Below, piece by piece: positions 36,476-43,887 of a stretch of 64,000 bases of DNA (position 1 is its first letter; every line of letters begins with the position of its first letter). The stretch is from positions 177,241 to 241,240 of the forward strand of contig NZ_JAGFNS010000005.1 in NCBI RefSeq assembly GCF_017592555.1, written 5' to 3'. Under the pieces are notes generated by a model. That model was not told the origin of the DNA and ran no database searches. It worked only from the letters and a program-made list of their open reading frames with translations. Position numbers and translations under genes: made by a program. The DNA is from Actinoplanes flavus (GTDB lineage Bacteria > Actinomycetota > Actinomycetes > Mycobacteriales > Micromonosporaceae).

Positions 36476-36499
36476 CTGACGGACAGAGCTGTCCGTCAG
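36476..36499. promoter_or_regulatory. double island element (inverted pair) in a 40-bp divergent gap
   Basis: CTGACGGACAG (36476-36486) and CTGTCCGTCAG (36489-36499) form an inverted pair with two bases between. On each side exactly 8 nt lead to a GTG start (36467 minus; 36508 plus). The gap is so short that both promoters must lie within this palindrome and the first codons. Confidence 0.75.
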
Positions 36500-36507
36500 A
36501 TACCGGC

Positions 36508-37788
36508 GTGACCTTCGATTCCAGGGCCTACCTGCGGGACGTCGTCAACCCGCTGCGCGATCAGGTCGGCGCCCTCCCCGGCGACCTGGCCCGCCACTAC
36601 GGCGTGGAACCCGGGATGACCAGCGCCGAGATCGCCGACCGGCTGGAAAAGGTGCGCGAGTTCTGGAAGCAGCGCCAGGGCGGCTCGGGAGCGGCGGCCC
36701 GGGTCTGCGCCCGGATGCTGGACCGCGACGAGATCCTGCGGCGCGACCACGGCGACCGGATGCACTCCCCGGACTGGTGGACGTCCCTCCCGGAGGAGGA
36801 GGTGGCGCCGGAGGAGTTCGAGGAGTTCGAGGAGGACGACGAGCCGGAGCCGGAGCCGGAGCCGGTGAAACTGGTGGCCCATGTGGAGCGGCTCCGGGTC
36901 ACCGTCACCGCCGAGGACCAGGACACCGCCATCGCGCACATCGCCTGGCGCACCCCACCCTCCGGGCGGGTGTCGATCCGCCGCTCCCCGGTCCCGCCGG
37001 TCTGGCCGCCCGGCACCCCGGTCCGGGCCGCCGACCTGCGCGGATTCGGGGAACCGCTGGCCGGCGACCGCCTCACCGTCGGGCCGGAGTCGCAGATCGC
37101 GGTCCGGGTCCCCGGCGGCCCGCACGTCTACACCCCGTTCACCCTCGACGACCAGGGCGGCGGGGTGGTCGGCGAACCGGTCAGCGCCGGCGTCGCCGAC
37201 TCGGTGCAGCAACTGCGCGCCCGGCGTACCGGGTCCGAAGTGGTCCTGTCGTGGATCTGGCCGCCGTCGATCAACCTGGTGGACGTCACCTTCACCCCGG
37301 CCGACGGGCCGGAGTGGCAGCGGCGGATGACCCGCGGCGAGGTCGCCGAGCAGGGCTGCCGGATCCCGGTCGGGACGAGCGGCGGCCGGGTCACGGTCTG
37401 CGCGGTGACCCGTACCCGCGACGGCGACCTGCTGTCCGCGCCACGGTCGGTGACCGTCGAGGGGGTGGGCGGCACGCTGACGTACCGGCTGCCCAAGGTG
37501 GGCGGTCCGCTCAGCCGCGGCCGCCGGATGCTGCGGGTCACCGTCGACCGCACCTGCGAGGGCGTCGAGTTGCGGCTGGTCGTGGTGCCCGGCAACGCCC
37601 TGCCGGCCCGGCCGGACGCCGGCGAGACGCTGCTGCACTTCACCGGCCTCCGGTTCGACGCCGGCACACCGTGGGAGGTCCCGTTCACCGTGCCGCGGCG
37701 CTCGCGCCCCGGCCGGCTGCGCTGTTTCGTGGTGTCCCCGCGCGGCATCCGGGTCGTGGACCCGATCGACGAGATGAAGGTTTCCTGA
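36508..37788 (+). CDS. FnIII-like protein, first gene of the double-GTPase operon
   Basis: A 426-residue protein. Residues ~1-75 are helical (AYLRDVVNPLRDQVGALPGD, VREFWKQRQGG, RMLDRDEIL), similar to J- or saposin-like adaptor segments; ~94-118 is a strongly acidic Glu/Pro linker; the rest is beta-sandwich with fibronectin-III-like spacing (QQLRARRTGSEVVLSWIWPPS, VTVCAVTRTRDGDLLSAPRSV). No enzyme motif is visible. GTG start, 8 nt after the island element and without a ribosome site. Stop is one base before the GTPase start. Likely an adaptor. Confidence 0.7.
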   Translation: MTFDSRAYLRDVVNPLRDQVGALPGDLARHYGVEPGMTSAEIADRLEKVREFWKQRQGGSGAAARVCARMLDRDEILRRDHGDRMHSPDWWTSLPEEEVAPEEFEEFEEDDEPEPEPEPVKLVAHVERLRVTVTAEDQDTAIAHIAWRTPPSGRVSIRRSPVPPVWPPGTPVRAADLRGFGEPLAGDRLTVGPESQIAVRVPGGPHVYTPFTLDDQGGGVVGEPVSAGVADSVQQLRARRTGSEVVLSWIWPPSINLVDVTFTPADGPEWQRRMTRGEVAEQGCRIPVGTSGGRVTVCAVTRTRDGDLLSAPRSVTVEGVGGTLTYRLPKVGGPLSRGRRMLRVTVDRTCEGVELRLVVVPGNALPARPDAGETLLHFTGLRFDAGTPWEVPFTVPRRSRPGRLRCFVVSPRGIRVVDPIDEMKVS

Positions 37789-37789
37789 G

Positions 37790-38965
37790 ATGAACGTCGC
37801 CTGCCCCTACTGCTACGAGCGGATCAACACCCGCCGGCTCTGGTTCCGCTGCACCGGGCGCAAAGCCCCCGGCCGGCCGGCGTGCGTCCCGCAGAAGGAC
37901 CCGGCCCGCAAGGAGCTGACCGGCATCGACGAGCTGGTGCTGCCGTCCTTCCCGGCGCCCGGCCGCGGTCTGCTGCCGATCAACTCGGCGGTGCACGAGG
38001 TGTGCCACGCCGTCTCCGGCGTCAAGGTGTGCCCGCACTGCCACAGCCGGATGCCGCCGTCGTTCGGCGAGGGCCGCAGCCCGCTCATCGCCATGGCCGG
38101 CGCCCCGCACACCGGCAAGAGCGTCTACCTGCGCATCCTCGCCGACCAGCTGCGGCACGGCATGGGGCTGCGCTTCGACGCCGACGTGCGGCTCATCGGC
38201 GACGAGCAGTTCGCCAACACCACCGGCCGCGCCGACTTCCTCGACCCGGCCGGCGAGCTGTTCCCCGGCGGGCAGCTCTACGCCAAGACCCAGCAGGCGT
38301 CCGAGGGCCGCCGCGACCCGATCGTCTTCGCCTGGCGGCAGAAACGCCTGGCCCGGTACGACACCACGCTGCTGTCCTTCTTCGACACCGCCGGCGAGGA
38401 CCTGTCGTCCATGTCGACCGTCGACAACCTGCGCTACCTGGGCGCCGCCGACGCGCTCATCCTGCTGCTCGACCCGTTCCTCATCCCGCGCGCCCGCGAC
38501 CAGATCAACCTGCCCAAGTCGGCCTACACCACCAACCAGTCGACCGTGGACGTGCTCAACCGGGTCACCGACAACCTGCGCGAGAGCCGCCACCTGGGCG
38601 GCCGGCGGAACATCCCGATCCCGGTCGCCGTGGTCTTCGCCAAGATCGACGCGTTCTTCGACCTGTGGGGCGAGGACCACCCGCTGGTCCAGCGGCCGCA
38701 GACCGGCCCCTTCTACGACGAGGCCGCCGGGCGGGCCACCCACGAGTACGTGCGCGGGCAGCTCGCCGACTGGGGCGCCCACGACGTCGACAACCACCTG
38801 ACCCACAACTACAAGAACTTCCGCTACTTCGCCGTCTCCGCGCTGGGCGCCGAACCCGACTACGACAACGACATCATCGACCCGAACGGTGTGCACCCGT
38901 TCCGGGTCGACGAGCCGCTGCTGTGGCTGCTCAGCCAGTTCGGCGTGGTGCCGGGCAGGGGCTGA
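37790..38965 (+). CDS. zinc-ribbon GTPase, TRAFAC-like (double-GTPase system)
   Basis: A 391-residue protein with cysteines at 5, 8, 21, 32 and a second cluster at 72, 81, 84, then a P-loop GAPHTGKS (104-111), G3-like FFDTAGED (D199) and G4-like FAKID (K285, D287). This combination matches the coupled GTPases described in comparative studies of NTP-dependent bacterial conflict systems. It lies with its partner GTPase (41361) around a GTPase-associated protein. Spaced one base after the upstream stop. Confidence 0.82.
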   Translation: MNVACPYCYERINTRRLWFRCTGRKAPGRPACVPQKDPARKELTGIDELVLPSFPAPGRGLLPINSAVHEVCHAVSGVKVCPHCHSRMPPSFGEGRSPLIAMAGAPHTGKSVYLRILADQLRHGMGLRFDADVRLIGDEQFANTTGRADFLDPAGELFPGGQLYAKTQQASEGRRDPIVFAWRQKRLARYDTTLLSFFDTAGEDLSSMSTVDNLRYLGAADALILLLDPFLIPRARDQINLPKSAYTTNQSTVDVLNRVTDNLRESRHLGGRRNIPIPVAVVFAKIDAFFDLWGEDHPLVQRPQTGPFYDEAAGRATHEYVRGQLADWGAHDVDNHLTHNYKNFRYFAVSALGAEPDYDNDIIDPNGVHPFRVDEPLLWLLSQFGVVPGRG

Positions 38966-38967
38966 GC

Positions 38968-41361
38968 ATGGACCGACGATTCGAGACGCTCGTCTACACC
39001 GACTGCCGCCCCGGCGAGGGCCTCGGCGGCGGCGCCGGCCTGCAGTTCCAGGCCCGCTCCAGCGACGCCGCCACGCCGGCCCAGACCTTGGTCAAGGACC
39101 GCCTGCTGTACGAGCCGCCGGCCCGCTGGATGGCCGACCGCCGCCCGGCGGGGGAGTACCCGCCCTCCTTCGGGCACCTGTGCGCCTCCGGCTACCTGGC
39201 CACCGCGGCCGGCGTCTACCTGGGCCGGGAGGCCAACGGGGTGCGCGAGGGCAACCAGCTCACCCACGCCATCGTCACCACCGGCCCGGAGGCGTACCGC
39301 GGCCTGCGCCCGGCCCAGCTGTACGGCGCCGGGTTCTGGACCACCACCCCGGCGCCCGGCTGCCGGTCCGCGCCGGTCACCGTCAGCCCGGAGGACGTGC
39401 CGTACACCCCGGCCCGCGCCCGCACGTTCGTGCTCGCCCGGCCGAACGGCGCCGCCATGCTGTTCGCGCTGGTCTCCGCCCTGGAACGGGCCGGCACCGA
39501 CGGCCGGGTGCTGTTCCTCGGCGACGACGTCGGCGACATCGTGGAATGGCTGGTCGCCGGCACCCTGCTGGTGCCCCGCCAGCGTGCCCTGGAACTCGGC
39601 TTCAAGATCTACTCCAACGATCCGGCCCGGTCGCCGGCCCCGGTCGTCGCCGTGCACCCGGACTTCGCCGGGCCCGCCACCCGCGTCGACAACCAGCTCG
39701 GCTACCTCGTCTTCGACCTCACCACCCACCGGCACAGCCCGGTCGCCGTCACCGCCGGCGCCGACCGCTGGGTCCGGCTCTTCCTCGACGGCGACCCGCG
39801 CGACGCCGTCGACGCCCTCGACGTGGCGAGCGAGTCCGGCATCGACGACGGCGCGGCCGCGGCGGCGCTCGGGCTCGCCGCCATCCTGCACGCCGAACCG
39901 CCCCCCGAACACGCCGAGGCGGTCGTCGGCTGGCTCCGGCAGGGGCCACCACGACTGCGTGACGCGTACGGCGCCGACCTCACCGACCTCTTCGCCGAGA
40001 TGCCCGAACGCTGGTCCCGCGAGGTGCTCCGGCTGCTCGACGAGGTCGGCAGCGACGGCCTGCTGCCCGGCAAGGCCGCCGAGGTGCGGATCGCCCTGCT
40101 CATCAAGGACATCGAGGAGGCGGTCACCGGCGGCCCGGTCACCTCCGAGCCACCCGCCCCACTGCCCGACGGCGAATGGGGACCGGACCGCGACGACCAG
40201 GCGCTCGCCCTGATCCTGGAGGCGCTGCGGGCCCCCGGCCGGTCCGGGCCCGCCATCGAGGCGCTGCTGCGGGTCGCCCACCGCTACCGCGCCGACGTGC
40301 ACCCGGCCCGGCTCGGCGACGCCTCCGCCGAACTCGCCCGGCACCTGTCCCGCGACCCGCGGCTGCTGCGCCCGACCGAATGGCCGCACGCCGCCGAGAC
40401 CGAGGAGCTGGTCATCGGGGCGCTGCGGGCCCGGGCCGCACGCGGCGGCGCCGAACCGGCCCTCATCGGCGACGTGTGGGGGGACTGGCTGCTGCGCCGC
40501 CGTCCCCGGCTGCCACGCGAGCTGCGCGCCGCGGCGCTGGGCGCCGCGATCCGCGAGGGCGACGACCGGTCCGGGCTGCTGCGCGACGAGCTCTCCGCGG
40601 TTCTTCACGACCCCGACCGGTACGCGCGACGCGTCACCGACCTGTTCAGCCAGACCCCGCCCCGCCCCGACGAGATGCTGCTGATCGCCGAGAACGCCCC
40701 ACCCGGCACACCCCCGCTCGACCGGGTGTTCCGTCCCGTCACCGAGCCGGTCGCCGGGCCGGGCCCGGTCACCGTCCGCCAGCTCAAGCTCTGCCACGAC
40801 CTGTGCCACCGCGGCCTGATCCAGCCGGACCGGGCCCTCGAGGTCACCCTGGCCGCCGACGAGATCCTCACCGGCGCCGTCGCCCGGCTGCTCGGCGACC
40901 CACCCGACGACCGGGTCACCGGCCTGCTCACCGACATCGCCGACGCCCCGCCCCGGCTGGTCCGCGCCCGTACCGCCCGGATCCTCGCCGCCCTGCTCGA
41001 CCTGCCCGTCTTCCGGACCGGCGACAAGGTGTTCGACCGCCATCCGGACCTGCTCGACCCGTACCTCGACGAGCTCGCCACGACGCTGCGGACCAGCACC
41101 CGGGCCGCGCTCGCGGTGATGGCCTTCCAACTGGAAGGCAACCGGCTGCGCGACGACAAGACCCGCAAGGAGGCCGTCGGCAAGGCCCTCGACCACTGGC
41201 TGACCTGGGCGCCCGACCGGAACCTCGCGCAGGCCGCCCGGCAGGTCGCCGACGTGCTCGGCCGCAAGTGGGCGGAGGCCTGGGACAACCGGGTGGACCG
41301 GCTGGCCGGCCGCCGCAAGCGGTACCGCATCACCCACCCGTTCGGCGGGGGACGCTCCTGA
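38968..41361 (+). CDS. GTPase-associated protein (GAP1-like) of the double-GTPase system
   Basis: A 797-residue protein. The N-terminal ~130 residues (FETLVYTDCRPGEGLGGGAG, FQARSSDAATPAQ, FGHLCASGYLATAAGVYLGRE, GNQLTHAIVT) match the GAP1 N-terminal type found next to paired GTPases; the remainder is helical. No catalytic motif seen. ATG 38968 follows the GTPase stop by two bases; the larger frame only reads through the previous gene. It probably bridges or regulates the two GTPases. Confidence 0.75.
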   Translation: MDRRFETLVYTDCRPGEGLGGGAGLQFQARSSDAATPAQTLVKDRLLYEPPARWMADRRPAGEYPPSFGHLCASGYLATAAGVYLGREANGVREGNQLTHAIVTTGPEAYRGLRPAQLYGAGFWTTTPAPGCRSAPVTVSPEDVPYTPARARTFVLARPNGAAMLFALVSALERAGTDGRVLFLGDDVGDIVEWLVAGTLLVPRQRALELGFKIYSNDPARSPAPVVAVHPDFAGPATRVDNQLGYLVFDLTTHRHSPVAVTAGADRWVRLFLDGDPRDAVDALDVASESGIDDGAAAAALGLAAILHAEPPPEHAEAVVGWLRQGPPRLRDAYGADLTDLFAEMPERWSREVLRLLDEVGSDGLLPGKAAEVRIALLIKDIEEAVTGGPVTSEPPAPLPDGEWGPDRDDQALALILEALRAPGRSGPAIEALLRVAHRYRADVHPARLGDASAELARHLSRDPRLLRPTEWPHAAETEELVIGALRARAARGGAEPALIGDVWGDWLLRRRPRLPRELRAAALGAAIREGDDRSGLLRDELSAVLHDPDRYARRVTDLFSQTPPRPDEMLLIAENAPPGTPPLDRVFRPVTEPVAGPGPVTVRQLKLCHDLCHRGLIQPDRALEVTLAADEILTGAVARLLGDPPDDRVTGLLTDIADAPPRLVRARTARILAALLDLPVFRTGDKVFDRHPDLLDPYLDELATTLRTSTRAALAVMAFQLEGNRLRDDKTRKEAVGKALDHWLTWAPDRNLAQAARQVADVLGRKWAEAWDNRVDRLAGRRKRYRITHPFGGGRS

Positions 41362-42920
41362 TGCGCGTGATCGGATTCGCCGTCTACTACGCCGGCGCCC
41401 TGGCCTGCCTGCTCTTCGTCACCGTGCCGCTCAGCCTGGTGCTGGCCGGTGCGAGCCTGGTGACCGGCGCCGTGGCCGTCATCGTGGCCGCCGGACTGGT
41501 CCTCGCCGGCCCCGGGGCGGGCCTGCTCACCCCGGACGGTGCCCGGACCGGCCTGCCCGGCCGGGTCGCCCGCGAGTTCGTCCGCCGCGACCCGGCCTGG
41601 CCGCAGTACTTCGCCGCGCAGGCGCTGCTCGACGCGGGCGCCACCACCGGCCGGGCCTGGGCCTGGACCACCGGCGCCTGGCGCACCGGCGTCGGCTGGC
41701 TGGCCGACAACAACTGCGGCGGATTCTGGTGGCCGATCGTGGTGCTGCCGGTGCTCACCGTCCTGGCCGCCGGTTCCCTCGGCGCCGCCGTCGTGCTGCC
41801 CGCCTGCCTGCTGGTGATCGCCGCGCTGACCCTGGCCGCCTGGATCACCGGGCCGCCGCTGGTCTACCTGCTGCGCGGCGTGGACGCCGGCTGGCGGCGG
41901 ATGCTGCGGTCCCGGGCCAGCTGCACCGCCTGCTTCGCCACCGCCGCGGTGCCCGCCTACCGCTGCCGGGGCGCGCACGGCCCGGCCCAGCGCTCCTCCG
42001 GCGACGACCTGCACCGCGACCTGCGGCCCGGACGGCTCGGAGTGCTGTGGCGGCGCTGCTCGTGCGGGCTGCGGCTGCCCACCATGGTGCTGCGGGCCGC
42101 GCACAGCCGGCATCTGGAGGCCTGCTGCCCCAGCTGCGGGGAGGCGCTCTTCGCCGGCGCCGGGCGGGTCCGCGACGTCCGGGCGCCGGTCTTCGGCGCG
42201 GCCTCGGCCGGCAAGACCCAGTTCATCATGGCCGCCCTGGTCGGGCTGCACCGCGCGGCCGACCGGGCCGGCGTCGCCGTCACCATGCCGGACAACCGCG
42301 GCCGGATCGCCTACGAGGTCTACGCCGACCTGATCTCCCGCGCCGCCCCGGCCCCGAAGACCGACACCACCGCGCCGGTCGCCGTCACCGTCCGCCTCGA
42401 ACAGGGCCTGAACACCACCCTGCTGCACCTGTTCGACGCGGCCGGCGAGACGCTGACCGACCGGGAACAGAACGCCGGCCTGTCCTACCTGGACACCGCC
42501 GAGACGCTCACCTTCGTCCTCGACCCGTTCTCGATCCGGCGGATCCGCGACGAGCACGGCGCCGCGTCGGCGGCCGTCTTCACCGACGCCAACGCGGCCC
42601 TGCACGATCCGGAGGACGCCTACAACGCCACCGCCCAACGGCTCCAGGAGTACGGAGTGCGCACCGGCCGCAACCGGCTCGCCTTCGTGGTCACCAAGGC
42701 CGACCTGCTGCGCCGCCTGCCGTTGAGCATGCCCGGAAGCGACAGTGCCGCGGTCCGGGACTGGCTCCGCTCGTACGGCCTGGAGAACCTGGTGGTGACC
42801 GCCGAGCGCGACTTCCGGCAGGTCCGCTTCTTCCTCGTCTCCGGCCGCGACACCGACCCGGACGGCCCCGTCTCGGTGCTGCGCTGGGTCCTCATGAAGG
42901 GATGGGGAGGCATTGGCTGA
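41361..42920 (+). CDS. membrane GTPase with cysteine-rich zinc region
   Basis: A 519-residue protein with four membrane helices (residues ~5-50 and ~120-170), a cysteine-rich zinc-binding region (SCTACFATAAVPAYRCRG, RCSCGLRL, CCPSCGEALF) and a C-terminal GTPase domain: P-loop GAASAGKT (279-286), G3 LFDAAGET (D359), G4 TKAD (445-448). It pairs with the soluble zinc-ribbon GTPase two genes upstream. Overlaps the previous gene by one base. Anchors the system in the membrane. Confidence 0.83.
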   Translation: MRVIGFAVYYAGALACLLFVTVPLSLVLAGASLVTGAVAVIVAAGLVLAGPGAGLLTPDGARTGLPGRVAREFVRRDPAWPQYFAAQALLDAGATTGRAWAWTTGAWRTGVGWLADNNCGGFWWPIVVLPVLTVLAAGSLGAAVVLPACLLVIAALTLAAWITGPPLVYLLRGVDAGWRRMLRSRASCTACFATAAVPAYRCRGAHGPAQRSSGDDLHRDLRPGRLGVLWRRCSCGLRLPTMVLRAAHSRHLEACCPSCGEALFAGAGRVRDVRAPVFGAASAGKTQFIMAALVGLHRAADRAGVAVTMPDNRGRIAYEVYADLISRAAPAPKTDTTAPVAVTVRLEQGLNTTLLHLFDAAGETLTDREQNAGLSYLDTAETLTFVLDPFSIRRIRDEHGAASAAVFTDANAALHDPEDAYNATAQRLQEYGVRTGRNRLAFVVTKADLLRRLPLSMPGSDSAAVRDWLRSYGLENLVVTAERDFRQVRFFLVSGRDTDPDGPVSVLRWVLMKGWGGIG

Positions 42921-43101
42921 CCCGCGCGCCCGGCCGCCGGTCGTGCACCGGCTGTCCCGGCTCACGATCCTGCTCGTCATCGTGGCGCTGGCCGTCTGGT
43001 TCGGCACCTCGGCCGTCGCCCTGGCCGCCGTCGACTGGGCCACCACCGTCGTCTCCGACATCACCGCCACGATCTGGCGTCCCCTCACCGAGACGTCCTG
43101 A
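42913..43101 (+). CDS. small single-pass membrane protein
   Basis: A 62-residue protein with a basic N-terminus (ARPPVVHRLSR) and one hydrophobic helix (TILLVIVALAVWFGTSAVAL). TTG 42913 overlaps the GTPase gene by eight bases and has a GGGGAGG site, which supports translation. Unknown function; possible toxin-like or regulatory membrane peptide of the operon. Confidence 0.65.
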   Translation: MADPRARPPVVHRLSRLTILLVIVALAVWFGTSAVALAAVDWATTVVSDITATIWRPLTETS

Positions 43102-43107
43102 CCGGCG

Positions 43108-43128
43108 GGCCGGAGCCGGCATCCGGCC
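43108..43128. terminator. hairpin between convergent genes
   Basis: Seven-base arms GGCCGGA and TCCGGCC with a seven-base loop, seven bases after the membrane peptide's stop codon and four before the opposing vWA stop codon. Confidence 0.5.
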
Positions 43129-43131
43129 GCG

Positions 43132-43797
43132 TCAGGGCTGGGTGGAGAGGAAGCGGCGCACCTCGCTGAAATCGGTCTCCTCGGCGCTCGCCGCGAGCAC
43201 CGCGCCGAGCAGGCCGGCCAGATCCAGGCCGGGCAGCTCGAAATACCCGTCGTCGGTGGCCAGCGCCCGCATCACCGTGTCGTCCGCGCCGGGCAGGCCG
43301 AACGCGAAGATCTGGGTACGCCGGTGCTCGCGGGCCCGCGCGAGCCGCCGCGCCAGCGGCCGCCACTCGTCGCTCGGGTTGCCCTCGAAATCGGTCGGCG
43401 CGCCGTCACCGACCAGGATGATCCGGGACGCGGCCGGGCCCGCCGCCAGCGCCCGCCGCTCCGCCAGCAGGTGCAGCGCCAGGTCGATGGCGGCCACCAG
43501 GGGGGTGGCGCCGCCCGCCGTCAGCTCCGGGATCTCCAGCCGGGCCGCCGGGACGAACGCGCCACCGTCGGCGGCCGACGGCGTGCCGTCACCGGAGACC
43601 ACCAGGACACCGCCCAGCCCGTACGTCAGGACCGCGAACTCGACGCCCCGCAGCGCACCGGCGCCCTCCGCCCGCACGGCCGGCAGCCAGGCGGCGAGCT
43701 GCCGGTTCAGCGCCACGATGGCCGGCACCCCACCGGTCTCGGTGGTGCGCATCGAATCGGACGTGTCCAGCAGCAACGTGACGAACCGGGGCTCCAT
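43132..43797 (-). CDS. TerY-like vWA protein
   Basis: A 221-residue vWA protein with metal site TLLLDTSDSM (DxSxS), a GGATPLVAAIDLAL segment and LVGDGAPTDF. Closest in plan to the TerY-like protein at 27043. ATG 43797 was chosen since GGAAAGG lies five nt upstream; GTG 43803 is possible. Divergent from the CHAT operon, sharing the doubled island element. Confidence 0.85.
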   Translation of the reverse strand: MEPRFVTLLLDTSDSMRTTETGGVPAIVALNRQLAAWLPAVRAEGAGALRGVEFAVLTYGLGGVLVVSGDGTPSAADGGAFVPAARLEIPELTAGGATPLVAAIDLALHLLAERRALAAGPAASRIILVGDGAPTDFEGNPSDEWRPLARRLARAREHRRTQIFAFGLPGADDTVMRALATDDGYFELPGLDLAGLLGAVLAASAEETDFSEVRRFLSTQP

Positions 43798-43828
43798 GGT
43801 CACCTTTCCGGGTGGGTGATCTCACCCG

Positions 43829-43865
43829 GTATCTGACGGACAGCGGCCGCCTGTCCGTCAGATAC
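43829..43865. promoter_or_regulatory. double island element, perfect 15-bp inverted repeat
   Basis: Arms GTATCTGACGGACAG (43829-43843) and CTGTCCGTCAGATAC (43851-43865) are exact inverted copies with a seven-base GC spacer. It separates the vWA gene (minus) from the CHAT gene (plus); both have ribosome sites at distances fitting transcription start about 8 nt outside each arm's GTCAG. Confidence 0.8.
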
Positions 43866-43887
43866 CTCTGCGAGGAGGAGGCAGGGG

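Noticed and set aside
38860..41337. Minus-strand frame of 825 codons opposite the GAP1-like gene
   Set aside because: Antisense shadow of low complexity with no ribosome site; the plus-strand gene is fixed by operon overlaps.
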